This document shows positions 27,805 through 37,891 of a stretch of 64,000 bases of DNA, in pieces. The notes beneath the pieces were generated by a model, which saw only the letters and a list, made by a program, of their open reading frames with translations, did no database searches and had not been told where the DNA came from. The position numbers were made by a program, and so were the translations under genes. The stretch is from Fen-1254 sp963778945 (lineage in GTDB: Bacteria > Bacteroidota > Ignavibacteria > UBA10030). How positions within the stretch are numbered: the first letter of the stretch is position 1; every line of letters begins with the position of its first letter. The stretch spans positions 189,974 to 253,973 of the forward strand of contig CAVZWL010000007.1 in NCBI GenBank assembly GCA_963778945.1, written 5' to 3'.

Positions 27805-28371
27805 GTGAAAAAAATATTTTGTTTCGGAATAATTGCCGCTTTCTTCCTTGTTTCGCTGAGCAATGCACAGTCGGGAAAAACCGGGTCATCGCTCAAGATT
27901 GCATACGTCAATTCAGCGACGATCATTCGCGAACTTCCGGAAGCGCAGCAAATGCAAAAAGAACTGGAAGCGAATGTCAAGCTATGGCAGGATGAACTTG
28001 AAAAAATGAGCAAAGAGCTGCAAGACGGCCTCGACGATTATCAGAAGAAAAAAGACATGATGGATCCGAAAGCGAGGGAGGATAAAGAAAAAAACCTGCA
28101 GCAGCTTCAAACGCGCGCCCGTGAATATCAATATCAAAAATTCGATACGCGCGAAGGAGAAGCAGTAAAAATGCGCGAACAAAAGTTTGCGCCGATCCAG
28201 GCAAGGATTCTGGAAGCAATAGAGAAAACGGCCAAGGAAGACGGCTTTACCTATGTGTTCGATAAAATGGAAAACGCGACCATACTTCTCTATGCCGATC
28301 CGAAATTCGATTTGACCTATAAGGTCATCGACCGCCTGAAACGCGGTGCAGCGAGTGAAAAAACGAAATAA
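27805..28371 (+). CDS. OmpH/Skp-like periplasmic chaperone (copy 1)
   Basis: A 188-residue periplasmic chaperone that holds unfolded outer-membrane proteins for BamA. The GTG at 27805 begins a signal peptide (VKKIFCFGIIAAFFLVSLSNAQ), followed by the short beta segment KIAYVNSATIIRELPEAQ, a long charged helical arm (about 45-150) and the C-terminal DGFTYVFDKMENATILLYADP. The trimeric tentacle fold is inferred from the family. It is followed by a second copy, a duplication that is common in this bacterial group. Confidence 0.88.
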   Translation: MKKIFCFGIIAAFFLVSLSNAQSGKTGSSLKIAYVNSATIIRELPEAQQMQKELEANVKLWQDELEKMSKELQDGLDDYQKKKDMMDPKAREDKEKNLQQLQTRAREYQYQKFDTREGEAVKMREQKFAPIQARILEAIEKTAKEDGFTYVFDKMENATILLYADPKFDLTYKVIDRLKRGAASEKTK

Positions 28372-28410
28372 CTTTTTTATCGTGAATATTTCCCTTAGAA
28401 AGGCCGAACC

Positions 28411-29016
28411 ATGAAAAAAATATTGGTTTTGGCAGGCATTCTAACTATGACGGCCTGCATGCCTGTCTCAGCTCAGATGAAGCTGGCATACTTCAACTCC
28501 GAAGCTGTTATGAAACAGCTGCCGGACGCACAAGATGCTCAGCGCCAGCTCGATAAGCTTGTCGCCGATTGGCAGGCGGATTTGAGCAAAATGCAGGAAG
28601 AGTGGAAACAAAAGTTCGACGATTATGACAAGCGCAAGCTCATCATGACGGACAAGCGCCGGGCAGATGCGGAAAAAGAATTGCGCGATCTTGATCAGAA
28701 AATAGTCGAATATCGCAATCAAAAATTCGGACAGAACGGCGATTTGTTCAATAAACAGAACGAATTAATGAAGCCGGTTCAGGACCGTATTTTTAAAGCC
28801 GTGCAGGACGTCGCCAAAGAAGATGGATACGATTATGTTTTCGATAAAAGCAGCGATGTTTTGCTCATGTACACGAACGAAAAATACGACCTGACGCAGA
28901 AAATTCTTGCAAAATTGACCGTCGGTCTGTCGACAGGTTCGCAGCCGGCACAGACGGCGCCGGCTCCTGCGACGAATACCCCGCCGGAACGTCCTGCTGC
29001 GCCCGTAACGAAATAA
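28411..29016 (+). CDS. OmpH/Skp-like periplasmic chaperone (copy 2)
   Basis: A 201-residue paralog of the preceding gene: signal peptide MKKILVLAGILTMTACMPVSA, then MKLAYFNSEAVMKQLPDAQ, a coiled-coil arm, and DGYDYVFDKSSDVLLMYT. The Cys in TACMP could make it a lipoprotein, but the canonical lipobox is weak. It carries an extra Pro/Ala/Thr-rich tail (residues about 178-200) that copy 1 lacks. Its last stop-codon base is the first base of lpxD, so the two are translationally coupled. Confidence 0.88.
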   Translation: MKKILVLAGILTMTACMPVSAQMKLAYFNSEAVMKQLPDAQDAQRQLDKLVADWQADLSKMQEEWKQKFDDYDKRKLIMTDKRRADAEKELRDLDQKIVEYRNQKFGQNGDLFNKQNELMKPVQDRIFKAVQDVAKEDGYDYVFDKSSDVLLMYTNEKYDLTQKILAKLTVGLSTGSQPAQTAPAPATNTPPERPAAPVTK

Positions 29017-30090
29017 TGATAAGCATAGCAGAAGCTGCGGAATGTCTCGGCGGCGAAATTGAAGGTGCAAATCCGAATACTCTGGTACTTCTTGATCGTG
29101 TAGCAAAAATCGAAGAAGCTGTGCCGGGATGCCTGACTTTTTTGGCAAATCCGAAATACCGGAAATATCTTGCGACGACGCAAGCATCGGCTGTTCTCAT
29201 TTCCCGTACACTCGATGTGGAAGAATACCGGAATAGGCCGGCTCTCGTTTTTATCCGTGTCGATGATCCGTATGTCGCCTTTCTCCATGCCCTCAAACGA
29301 ATGACTCCGGTTGTAGAACCGTTTTCAAGCGGCATTCACCCGACGGCGGTGATCGGAAAGAATGCAAGTATAGGACAAAAAGTTTCTCTCGGCGCCTATA
29401 CCGTGATCGGAGACGGCGCTGTTATCGGATCGGGGACAAAGATCGGCCACGGGTGCGTCGTCGGCGTTGATACGGTCATCGGATCGGATTGCCTTATCTA
29501 TCCGCTCGTCTGTTTCTATCAATCGTGCAAAGCCGGAAACCGAGTTATCATCCATTCCGGCGCTGTGATCGGTGCGGACGGTTTCGGACAGGCGCCCAGA
29601 GCCGACGGTAACGTACGAAAAGATTCCTCAGCTCGGCATCGTGTCCATTGAGGATGACGTAGAGATCGGTGCCAATACGACCATCGATCGTGCGACACTG
29701 GGAGAAACAAAAATTTGCAAAGGAGTCAAGATTGATAATTTAGTCCAGGTCGCTCATAACGTTCTCATCGGCGAACACACGGTTATTGCCGCACAAACGG
29801 GAATCAGCGGCAGCACTAAAATTGGCGCGTATTGCATGCTTGCCGGACAGGTCGGCATTGCAGGTCATCTTGAAATTGCCGACCGCACGATTATTATGGC
29901 GCAGTCGGGCGTTGCCGGTTCGCTGAAAGAACCGGGAAAGGCATATTTCGGCACTCCGGTCAATGAAGCGCGCAAAATGCAGCACATCTATGCGGCCCTC
30001 AAGATGCTGCCGGAAGCAATCCGCGAGATAACGGCATTGAAATTTAAACTTGCCGAGCTTGAACAAAAGCTCGGTGGGAAACAAACATAG
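29016..30090 (+). CDS. lpxD: UDP-3-O-acylglucosamine N-acyltransferase, one frameshift
   Basis: Adds the second hydroxyacyl chain in lipid A synthesis. An N-terminal uridine-binding part (to about residue 105) is followed by the left-handed beta helix of hexapeptide repeats (VIGKNASIGQKVSLGAYTVIGDGA onward), the GADGFGQAPR turn and the His region NLVQVAHNVLIG. The frame changes near 29610; dropping one A (GGTAACG to GGTACG) gives GTYEKIPQLG and the rest continues to EQKLGGKQT. An essential gene with a one-base break suggests a sequence error. It is coupled to the upstream chaperone and 21 bases before lpxC/fabZ. Confidence 0.88.
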
Positions 30091-30111
30091 AAAGAAGGAA
30101 TCACCCCCACC

Positions 30112-31524
30112 ATGCTTGTTCAACAGATGACGATCAAAAAGCCGGTTACCATGTCCGGCATCGGTTTGCACACGGGAGTGCAGACTACTATGACATTCAA
30201 ACCGGCCCCTGAAAATTTCGGCATCCGCTTCCGGCGGGTCGATATGCCGAACTCGCCGGAGATTCCTGCGGATGTCGATCATGTCGTCGATTTACGCCGC
30301 GGCACGACGCTGGGCATAGGCGGCGCGCGCGTTCATACCGTCGAGCATGTCCTTGCCGCAGTTGCCGGCCTCCAAGTCGACAACATTCTTATTGAGCTCA
30401 ATAACATCGAACCGCCGATAGCTGACGGCAGTGCAAAACCGTTCGTCGATATGCTGCTCGAAGCCGGCCTGGAAGATCAGGAAGCGCCGAAAGATTATCT
30501 TATTATCGACCAGGTGATCCATTATCAGGACCCTGAACGGGGTGTCGAGATTGTCGCCCTTCCGACCGACGATTTTCGCCTGACTGTTATGATCGATTAC
30601 AATAATCCTGCACTCGGCAGTCAGCATACGGGATTGTTCAATCTGGAAAAAGAATTTATTACGGAATTTTCTTCCGCGCGTACGTTTTGTTTTCTCCATG
30701 AAGTCGAAGAGCTCTATGATGCCGGGCTTATTCAGGGAGGGAATATCGATAATGCCATCGTCATTGTGGATCGCGATCTGCCGGAAGCCGAATTGAAAAA
30801 AATTACGTCAAAGATCGGTATCGATCATTCTGTCCTTCTCGGTTCCACAGGCGTTCTCGGCGATAAAACGCTTCATTATCGCAACGAACCGGCGCGGCAT
30901 AAATTGCTCGATATGATCGGGGATCTTGCTCTCATCGGCGCTCCGATCAAAGCGCAAATTCTTGCTGCACGGCCGGGACATGCCGCAAATATCGAATTTG
31001 CACGAAAAGTGCGCAAGCTGTATCAGCAGAACAAACTTGTCAAGAAGTACCAGCATGAAAAAAAGGAAGGTGTTGTCTTCGACGTCAATGCCATCGAGCG
31101 CATTTTGCCTCACCGTTTTCCGTTTTTGCTCGTCGATAAAATAATCGATTTCAAATTAGATGAACGCGTCGTTGCCGTGAAAAATGTGACCATGAACGAA
31201 TGGTTTTTCGAAGGTCATTTTCCCGGCAGGCCTGTTATGCCCGGCGTCCTTATCATTGAAGCCATGGCTCAGGCCGGAGGCGTGCTGCTTTTAAACGGAT
31301 TGGAAAATCCCGGCGACAAGCTTGTGTTCTTTATGAGCATGAATAATGTTAAATTCCGGAAACCGGTCGTTCCGGGCGACCAGTTGATCTTCGATGTCCA
31401 AATGGTTTCACGCCGTTCGAAGGTCATTCAAATTAAGGGCCAAGCGTTCGTCGACGGCGTTGTCGTAGCTGAAGGTGAATTTACTGCGGGAATTACAGAC
31501 CGCAACCAAAATTCAACAAAGTAA
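30112..31524 (+). CDS. lpxC-fabZ: Bifunctional LpxC deacetylase / FabZ dehydratase
   Basis: A 470-residue fusion of UDP-3-O-acyl-N-acetylglucosamine deacetylase (about 1-305) and hydroxyacyl-ACP dehydratase (about 320-465). LpxC zinc and catalytic residues are in HTVEHVLAAVAGL, HKLLDMIGDLAL and GHAANIEFARK. FabZ shows HRFPFLLVDK and WFFEGHFPGRPVMPGV with IIEAMAQ. The fusion, coupling lipid A commitment with fatty-acid synthesis, is characteristic of Bacteroidota/Chlorobiota-type genomes and is a main basis for the lineage call here. It lies between lpxD and lpxA. Confidence 0.95.
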   Translation: MLVQQMTIKKPVTMSGIGLHTGVQTTMTFKPAPENFGIRFRRVDMPNSPEIPADVDHVVDLRRGTTLGIGGARVHTVEHVLAAVAGLQVDNILIELNNIEPPIADGSAKPFVDMLLEAGLEDQEAPKDYLIIDQVIHYQDPERGVEIVALPTDDFRLTVMIDYNNPALGSQHTGLFNLEKEFITEFSSARTFCFLHEVEELYDAGLIQGGNIDNAIVIVDRDLPEAELKKITSKIGIDHSVLLGSTGVLGDKTLHYRNEPARHKLLDMIGDLALIGAPIKAQILAARPGHAANIEFARKVRKLYQQNKLVKKYQHEKKEGVVFDVNAIERILPHRFPFLLVDKIIDFKLDERVVAVKNVTMNEWFFEGHFPGRPVMPGVLIIEAMAQAGGVLLLNGLENPGDKLVFFMSMNNVKFRKPVVPGDQLIFDVQMVSRRSKVIQIKGQAFVDGVVVAEGEFTAGITDRNQNSTK

Positions 31525-31544
31525 CTTTTTTTCGAGAGTCTTCT

Positions 31545-32339
31545 ATGCCTGTTATAATCGATCCCACTGCGCGTATCAGCAGCAAAGCTCAACTGGGCGA
31601 AGATGTCCGAATCGGGCCCTATTCTGTCATCGGAGACGGTGTCGTTATCGGTGATAGATCGGTTCTCGATTCACATGTCGTCGTTCACAAACTTACGACT
31701 ATAGGAAACGAATGCAAGATCGCTCCGTTTGCGTCCGTAGGATGCAAGCCGCAGGATTTGAAATATAACGATGAACCGACGAGTCTGGAAGTAGGAGACC
31801 GCTGCGATATCCGGGAATATGTCACGTTGAGCCGCGGTACGATAGAAAACGGAAAAACCGTCATTGGAAGCGATTGCTTGTTTATGGCGAATGCTCATGC
31901 TGCGCACGATTGTGTTGTCGGCGATCATTGCATTCTTGCAAACAGCGTTGCTCTTGCCGGTCATGTGACGCTTGGCAATTGGATTATTATCGGCGGATTG
32001 ACGCCGATCCACCAGTTCGTCAAAATCGGCGATCATGCAATGCTGGGCGGCGGATTCCGAGCGGTCAAAGATGTTCCCCCCTTTATACGGGCAGGCAGGG
32101 AACCTCTCGTCTATGAAGGATTAAATTCCGTCGGTTTACGCAGAAGAGGATTTTCTGCAGAAGCCATCAATCTCATCGAACAGGCGTATACGCTTATCTA
32201 TCATTCGAATCTGAATGTTTCACAAGCAGTGGCAAGGATAAAACAGGAATTGCCTCAATCACCCGACATTCAAAACATTGTCCATTTTATTGAAACATGC
32301 AAGCGGGGCATTCTTGCGGGCCCGCATCACCGCGAATGA
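31545..32339 (+). CDS. lpxA: UDP-N-acetylglucosamine O-acyltransferase
   Basis: Performs the first step of lipid A synthesis, transferring a 3-hydroxyacyl group from ACP to UDP-GlcNAc. Of 264 residues, the N-terminal two thirds are hexapeptide repeats (DPTARISSKAQLGEDVRIGP onward) and the rest a helical C-terminal domain. The catalytic His is in NAHAAHDCVVGDH (His about residue 121). The stop overlaps the start of the next gene (ATGATGG), so they are coupled. Confidence 0.95.
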   Translation: MPVIIDPTARISSKAQLGEDVRIGPYSVIGDGVVIGDRSVLDSHVVVHKLTTIGNECKIAPFASVGCKPQDLKYNDEPTSLEVGDRCDIREYVTLSRGTIENGKTVIGSDCLFMANAHAAHDCVVGDHCILANSVALAGHVTLGNWIIIGGLTPIHQFVKIGDHAMLGGGFRAVKDVPPFIRAGREPLVYEGLNSVGLRRRGFSAEAINLIEQAYTLIYHSNLNVSQAVARIKQELPQSPDIQNIVHFIETCKRGILAGPHHRE

Positions 32340-33115
32340 TGGACTCAAACATGTGGAATTTTCACAACACCGGTCTCTGTACCGGTGTTTTTAATATGGA
32401 GTACGACCAGCGGCTTGCACGAACGCTCGTTCTGGAAAAAGGGCGGCCGACAGTCCGGGTGTACGGCTGGCGTCCATGGGCAGTTTCATACGGCTGGAAT
32501 CAATCTCCCGATGAAATCGACGCCATCGCTGCACGGACGGAGAATGTCGGCATCGTGCGGCGTCCGACGGGGGGACGGGCAATACTTCATGCCGACGAAC
32601 TGACATACAGCGTTGTTATGCGCGTGAGGCAAAAAACTGTTTCAGAGGTCTACGAAGAAATCAGCCGGGCTCTTCTTGCGGGACTTGCGATGCTCGGAGC
32701 CGATGCTGCTATGGAAAAAACCCAGCCGAATTTTTCCGTTCTTTATCAGTCGCATTCCGCAGCAGCATGTTTTTCCAGCGCCGGCCGCTACGAAATCAAG
32801 TGCAGAGGAAAAAAAATAATCGGAAGCGCACAGCGGCGGTACGGAACGGAGGATGGCGAAGAGGTAGTCCTGCAGCACGGCTCGCTTCTCCTCGGCCCCG
32901 GTCATAAAAAAATAGCGGATTTTCTCTCATTCTCCGCAGAATCGGACCGGGATGCTCTTCGGCTTGAATTGGAAGAAAAAACAACCGACCTTTCAGCGGA
33001 GCTTCGCCGAACCGTTGCATTCGATGAAGCCGCTGAAGCCATGCGCAAAGGATTTGAACTTGCCTGGGGTATACAATTTGAAATGATTCATGAACAGCAA
33101 AAGGTGTACACATGA
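32339..33115 (+). CDS. Lipoate-protein ligase A (BPL/LplA/LipM) family protein
   Basis: A 258-residue ligase or octanoyltransferase that attaches lipoyl or octanoyl groups to carrier proteins. The family motif RRPTGGRAILH (about residues 76-86) and the lysine-containing GKKIIGSAQRR are clear; a region with several Cys/Ser (AAACFSSAGRYE) precedes it. Starts at 32336, 32339 and 32351 are all possible; 32339 overlaps the lpxA stop. LplA, LipM and LipL cannot be told apart from sequence alone. It overlaps panB by 4 bases. Confidence 0.85.
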   Translation: MDSNMWNFHNTGLCTGVFNMEYDQRLARTLVLEKGRPTVRVYGWRPWAVSYGWNQSPDEIDAIAARTENVGIVRRPTGGRAILHADELTYSVVMRVRQKTVSEVYEEISRALLAGLAMLGADAAMEKTQPNFSVLYQSHSAAACFSSAGRYEIKCRGKKIIGSAQRRYGTEDGEEVVLQHGSLLLGPGHKKIADFLSFSAESDRDALRLELEEKTTDLSAELRRTVAFDEAAEAMRKGFELAWGIQFEMIHEQQKVYT

Positions 33116-33936
33116 AAACCGCGGCGGTTACATCGGGCCCAAAAAAGGTGACGACAAAAGTTATCGGCCTTATGAAGGAACAAGGACACAGGATCGCCTG
33201 CTTGACAGCATACGATTTTCTTACAGCACGGTTCCTCGATCAGGCGGGAATCGATCTCGTTCTTGTAGGCGACTCGCTCGCCAATGTATTTCAAGGACAG
33301 GAAACGACGCTCCCCGTGACGCTGGATGAAATGATTTATCATGCAAAAAGCGTGATACGTGCGATCGAACGCGCCATGGTAATCGTCGATATGCCGTTCA
33401 TGTCGTATCAAGTGAATGATGAAGAAGGATTCCGGAATGCAGGACGCGTGATGAAGGAAACCGGTGCCGGGGGTGTGAAATTCGAGGGGGGCGAACGAAT
33501 TGCGAATCTCGTTCACATGACTGTCCGCGCAGGTATACCGGTGATGGGACATCTCGGCCTGACGCCGCAGTCGATTCATCAATTCGGCAGCTATACTCCG
33601 CGCGGATCAAACCCGGCGGAAGCGAAGCAGCTGCTCCGGGATGCGAAAGCCCTGGAGGAAGCCGGCGCTTTCGGCGTTGTTCTGGAAAAAATTCCGGCGG
33701 CAGTGGCAAAGAAAATTTCCAAAACTCTGAGCATTCCGACGATCGGTATCGGAGCAGGGCCTTTCTGTAACGGTCAGATTCTGGTCGTTGCAGACATGCT
33801 CGGTTTGTATGAAGATTTCCATCCGCGCTTCGTCCGTCAGTATGCAAACCTTGCCGAGGTTATTCGAAAAAGTGTCCGGGAATACGTCAAGGACGTCAAA
33901 GACGAAAAATTTCCGACAGAAAAAGAAAGTTATTGA
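33112..33936 (+). CDS. panB: 3-methyl-2-oxobutanoate hydroxymethyltransferase
   Basis: First committed step of pantothenate (coenzyme A) synthesis, adding a hydroxymethyl group from methylene-THF to ketoisovalerate. Motifs are LTAYDFLTA, VGDSLANV, VIVDMPFMSYQ and GHLGLTPQ, with GIGAGPFCNGQILV near the C-terminus. The length (274) is normal. The start overlaps the ligase stop by 4 bases. panC is not in this window. Confidence 0.95.
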   Translation: MKTAAVTSGPKKVTTKVIGLMKEQGHRIACLTAYDFLTARFLDQAGIDLVLVGDSLANVFQGQETTLPVTLDEMIYHAKSVIRAIERAMVIVDMPFMSYQVNDEEGFRNAGRVMKETGAGGVKFEGGERIANLVHMTVRAGIPVMGHLGLTPQSIHQFGSYTPRGSNPAEAKQLLRDAKALEEAGAFGVVLEKIPAAVAKKISKTLSIPTIGIGAGPFCNGQILVVADMLGLYEDFHPRFVRQYANLAEVIRKSVREYVKDVKDEKFPTEKESY

Positions 33937-33942
33937 TCGATC

Positions 33943-34722
33943 ATGGCAAAAAAGAAACCCGCAATTCTCGTCTCCAATGACGACGGCATCGACGCCCCGG
34001 GTATTGAAGCTCTTGTGCAGGAGTTAAAAAAAATCGCTGATGTAAGCGTTGTTGCACCCGACAAACAGCAGAGCGCTGTGGGCCATGCTATTACAATGAA
34101 TGATCCGCTGCGAGTGAAAGAATTCCTGAAGAACGGGAAATTTTTCGGCTATGCCGTTCAGGGAACGCCGGCTGATTGCGTGAAAATTGCGGTCAAAGCA
34201 TTGCTGAAAAGGGTCCCGGATCTTATCGTCTCCGGCGTCAATCACGGGTCCAATACGGCCATCAGCATCATGTATTCCGGCACTGTTTCCGCAGCGACCG
34301 AAGGCACAGTCCTGGGCATACCGTCGATGGCGGTTTCGTTGACCACTCACGGCCCGGCGGATTTTCGCTATGCTTCGGTGATCGGACGAAGGTTGGCGGC
34401 GATGATTTTGAAAAAAGGGCTGCCCCGGCGGACGCTGCTCAATGTCAATGTTCCTCCCTTGCCGGCTGGCAAAATCAAAGGAATTTTGGTGACCGGACAG
34501 GGCAAGGCAGTATGGAACGATACGTTCGACCATCGACGCGATCCGAGCGGCGTCGAATATTACTGGCTTACGGGCGAGCTTGAAGAAATCGATAAAGATC
34601 TTGCTTATGATCAGGCGGCTGTTCGCAGCCGGTATATTTCCGTGTCGCCGCTGCAATACGATTTGACCGATTACGCAATGATAGAAGTAATGAAATCGTG
34701 GAATTTAAACAAATTGAAATAG
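33943..34722 (+). CDS. surE: 5'/3'-nucleotidase SurE
   Basis: A metal-dependent phosphatase acting on nucleoside monophosphates. The metal motif LVSNDDGIDAPGI is at residues about 7-19, and SGVNHGSNTAISIMYSGTV is at about 92-110. The length (259) is normal. It lies 6 bases after panB and 57 bases before mutS. Confidence 0.93.
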   Translation: MAKKKPAILVSNDDGIDAPGIEALVQELKKIADVSVVAPDKQQSAVGHAITMNDPLRVKEFLKNGKFFGYAVQGTPADCVKIAVKALLKRVPDLIVSGVNHGSNTAISIMYSGTVSAATEGTVLGIPSMAVSLTTHGPADFRYASVIGRRLAAMILKKGLPRRTLLNVNVPPLPAGKIKGILVTGQGKAVWNDTFDHRRDPSGVEYYWLTGELEEIDKDLAYDQAAVRSRYISVSPLQYDLTDYAMIEVMKSWNLNKLK

Positions 34723-34778
34723 GGCCTCCGTTCTCTGTGAATTATTTTTCAGCCTCTTTCTTTCTTGTGAAGTGAATC

Positions 34779-37394
34779 ATGCCGACGCCGTTAATGAAAC
34801 AATACCTGCACGTGAAGGCGAAGTATCCGGATACCATTCTTCTTTTCCGTATGGGAGATTTTTTTGAAACTTTTGAAGAAGACGCCAGAATTACTTCGAA
34901 AGTGCTCGGCATCGTTCTGACAAAGCGCGGCAACGGAGCTGCGGGCGATGTGCCGCTGGCCGGTTTTCCACATCATGCGCTCGATGCTTATCTCCCCAAA
35001 CTGCTGCGCGCGGGTTTCCGCGTGGCGGTGTGTGAACAACTCGAAGATCCGAAATTTGCCAAGGGTATCGTCCAAAGAGATGTCATCGAAGTTGTTACGC
35101 CCGGCGTGGCATTTTCCGATAAAGTTCTGGAACAGAAACAAAATAATTTTCTTGTGGCGCTCGCTCTCCCGTCTCCTCTTGCGACAAGCGGCGAGAATAT
35201 AGGGTTCTCCTATATCGATGTCTCAACGGGAGAATACGGCGTCAGTGAATTTCCTCTCAAAGACTTGCGTGAACAGCTCGGGAATTTCCAGCCGCGTGAA
35301 GTGCTGGTTCAAAAAAGAGATCAGGAGACGATCAAGTCCATTCTTGCCGGGCAGGCGGCTCTGCTCTATACGAAAATCGATGATTGGGTGTTCAACGAAG
35401 AGTATGCAGAGGAGCTTCTCTTAAGCCATTTTAAGACGCAGTCGCTGAAGGGATTCGGCATCGAAGAGATGCGGATTGGAATCGTAGCCGCCGGTGCGAT
35501 CATGAATTATTTGCAGGAAACTCAAAAAGCGAATATTCCGCATATTAAAAAAATAGTTCCGCGGGATGTCGGCGCCTTTATGATGCTCGATGCTTCCACA
35601 AAACGTAATCTGGAAATCACCGCATCGATGTCAGGGCAGTCCGGCGGCACGCTGTTTTCTATTCTTGATAAAACGGCGACTCCCATGGGGGGGCGCATGC
35701 TGAAACAGTGGGTTCATCATCCGCTCAAGCAATTGGATCTGATACAAGATCGCCTGGCTTCGGTCAAGGAATTCACGGAGAAAGACGCGGCGAGAAAAGC
35801 GCTCCATGAGGAACTTTCCGGTATCGGCGATTTGGAACGGCTGATCGCGAAAATCGCAACAGGACGGGCAAATCCGAGGGAAGTGAATCAGTTGAAAGCA
35901 ATGCTGCAGCAAATTCCGCGTCTGAAAATTTTACTTGCCGAATTTGAACATCCGGTTCTTCGCGGATTGGGAGAACGGATATACCCGCTGGCTGCTCTGG
36001 TGGATATGATCGGGAAAGGAATTGCAGATGAACCGCCGCCGGCGATTGCCGACGGAGGCGTCATACGGAAAGGATACAATGCGGAGCTGGATGATATTCG
36101 CGCTCTCGCGTTCGGCGCTAAAGATTGGGTAGCAAAACACCAGCAATCGGAAAAGGAACGGACGGGGATTTCTTCGCTCAAGATCGGGTATAACAATGTT
36201 TTCGGCTATTACATTGAAGTGACCAATACGCACAAAGATAAGGTGCCGGACAATTATATCCGCAAACAAACACTGACCAATGCCGAACGGTTCATCACGC
36301 CGGAATTGAAAGAGTACGAAGAAAAAATACTGCATGCTGAAGAGAAAATTTTCGAGCTTGAAACGCGTCTCTTCAACGAAATCCGGCTCTCCATCGCAGA
36401 CCATGCTCTTGAAGTTCAGTCGAACGCCCGGCAAATTGCCATTCTCGATTGTTTCCTCTCGTTGGCCGGTACAGCGGTGGAAAATCATTATTGTTGTCCG
36501 GAAGTTCAGGATTCCACGCGGATCGAAATTGTCGACGGCAGGCATCCGGTCATTGAAAAATTGCTTCCTCCGGGAGAACATTATACGCCCAACCATGTTG
36601 TGCTGGATACCGATGGGGAGCAAATATTGATCATTACAGGGCCGAACATGAGCGGCAAATCGAGTTATTTACGCCAGGTCGGACTGATCGTACTGCTTGC
36701 ACAGATCGGCAGCTTTGTGCCGGCCGGCGCCGCTGTCATCGGCGTCGTCGACCGCATTTATACGCGTGTGGGAGCAAGCGATAATATCGCTTCCGGTGAA
36801 AGCACATTTTTGGTGGAAATGCATGAGGCGGCCAATATCGTCAATACGGCAACAAAACGGAGTCTTGTGCTGCTCGATGAAGTCGGGCGGGGTACCAGCA
36901 CATTCGACGGAATCAGCATTGCATGGGCGCTGACGGAGTACATTCATAATCGCCTCGGCGCAAAAACGATGTTCGCGACCCATTATCATGAACTGAACGA
37001 GCTTGCCGATCTTTTTCCAAGGATACGCAACTATAAAGTCGACGTACGGGAATACGGCGATAAAGTGATTTTCCTTCATAAAGTTGTTCCGGGATTTGCC
37101 GATCATTCGTACGGCATTCAGGTTGCCCAGATGGCTGGCCTGCCGGAAGAAATAACGCTCCGTGCAGCAGAAGTTTTAAAAAACCTCGAAAGTTCGGAAT
37201 TAATTGTCGGCAAAAGAAAAAGAATGTCCGATCAGAACAGTGAGGGGCTGATGCAGCTGACCATGTTCGAAATGAAGGACGATGCGCTCCGCGAAGAGAT
37301 TCGGAAAATGGATATAGAAAAAACAACGCCTCTCGAAGCGCTCCATCGATTGTCCGAATGGAAAAAGCAAATTGAGAAAAAAGGAAAAGAATGA
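34779..37394 (+). CDS. mutS: DNA mismatch repair protein MutS
   Basis: Recognises mismatches and starts repair. The N-terminal mismatch motif is GDFFETFEEDA (Phe-Phe-Glu, residues about 26-36). The ATPase has a Walker A GPNMSGKSSYLRQ (about residues 622-634), Walker B LLDEVGRGTSTFDG and the helix FATHYHE. The length (871) is normal for MutS1. Start ATG at 34779. mutL is not in the window. It ends in a 4-base overlap with the DinB-like gene. Confidence 0.95.
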   Translation: MPTPLMKQYLHVKAKYPDTILLFRMGDFFETFEEDARITSKVLGIVLTKRGNGAAGDVPLAGFPHHALDAYLPKLLRAGFRVAVCEQLEDPKFAKGIVQRDVIEVVTPGVAFSDKVLEQKQNNFLVALALPSPLATSGENIGFSYIDVSTGEYGVSEFPLKDLREQLGNFQPREVLVQKRDQETIKSILAGQAALLYTKIDDWVFNEEYAEELLLSHFKTQSLKGFGIEEMRIGIVAAGAIMNYLQETQKANIPHIKKIVPRDVGAFMMLDASTKRNLEITASMSGQSGGTLFSILDKTATPMGGRMLKQWVHHPLKQLDLIQDRLASVKEFTEKDAARKALHEELSGIGDLERLIAKIATGRANPREVNQLKAMLQQIPRLKILLAEFEHPVLRGLGERIYPLAALVDMIGKGIADEPPPAIADGGVIRKGYNAELDDIRALAFGAKDWVAKHQQSEKERTGISSLKIGYNNVFGYYIEVTNTHKDKVPDNYIRKQTLTNAERFITPELKEYEEKILHAEEKIFELETRLFNEIRLSIADHALEVQSNARQIAILDCFLSLAGTAVENHYCCPEVQDSTRIEIVDGRHPVIEKLLPPGEHYTPNHVVLDTDGEQILIITGPNMSGKSSYLRQVGLIVLLAQIGSFVPAGAAVIGVVDRIYTRVGASDNIASGESTFLVEMHEAANIVNTATKRSLVLLDEVGRGTSTFDGISIAWALTEYIHNRLGAKTMFATHYHELNELADLFPRIRNYKVDVREYGDKVIFLHKVVPGFADHSYGIQVAQMAGLPEEITLRAAEVLKNLESSELIVGKRKRMSDQNSEGLMQLTMFEMKDDALREEIRKMDIEKTTPLEALHRLSEWKKQIEKKGKE

Positions 37395-37891
37395 ATAGAA
37401 AAGAATTGCAGTTGTTTTTCGAATACGATGCCTGGGCGGACATGCTTTTGTTCGAGTCGGCGGCAGCTCTGTCCGGCGGGCAGTATCGCAAGGATCATGG
37501 AACGAGTTTCGGCAGTATTCACGGTACGCTTGTGCATATCCTTTCCGCAAATTGGATTTGGTCCGCTCGCTGGAATAAAAGAGCGCCCGAACCGTTCAAA
37601 CCGGAAGATATCGCCGTCCTGGAAACGGTGAAAAAGCACTGGGACAGCTACCGCTTGGATGTCGATAATTTTTTGCGTACGATCAGTGAGGAAGCGCTCC
37701 AATCGCCGTTTCCCTATACTGATTTTAAGGGCGCCGTTCATGCACAAACGCTCTGGATGCAAATGCTGCATAAAGTGAATCACTCCAGTTATCACCGCGG
37801 ACAGGCGGCAGCGATGCTGAGGATGACCGGTCTTAAACCGGCCGGTACGGATTTTATCAATTATTTGCGAATTATGGAAAACAATCAGTGA
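37391..37891 (+). CDS. DinB-like four-helix-bundle protein
   Basis: A 166-residue member of the DinB/YfiT metal-binding superfamily. The metal-binding His residues are in GTLVHILSANWIW and HKVNHSSYHRGQAAAML. Known members are thiol-dependent transferases or of unknown function; no more specific call is possible. Overlaps of 4 bases on both sides show tight translational coupling with mutS and the next gene. Confidence 0.85.
   Translation: MNRKELQLFFEYDAWADMLLFESAAALSGGQYRKDHGTSFGSIHGTLVHILSANWIWSARWNKRAPEPFKPEDIAVLETVKKHWDSYRLDVDNFLRTISEEALQSPFPYTDFKGAVHAQTLWMQMLHKVNHSSYHRGQAAAMLRMTGLKPAGTDFINYLRIMENNQ

Noticed and set aside
29570..29660. Programmed frameshift in lpxD
   Set aside because: No slippery site with a downstream pseudoknot was noted; a single extra A explains it more simply.
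35931..36623. 230-residue open frame antisense to mutS
   Set aside because: It is fully covered by the MutS coding region, with no independent signal.
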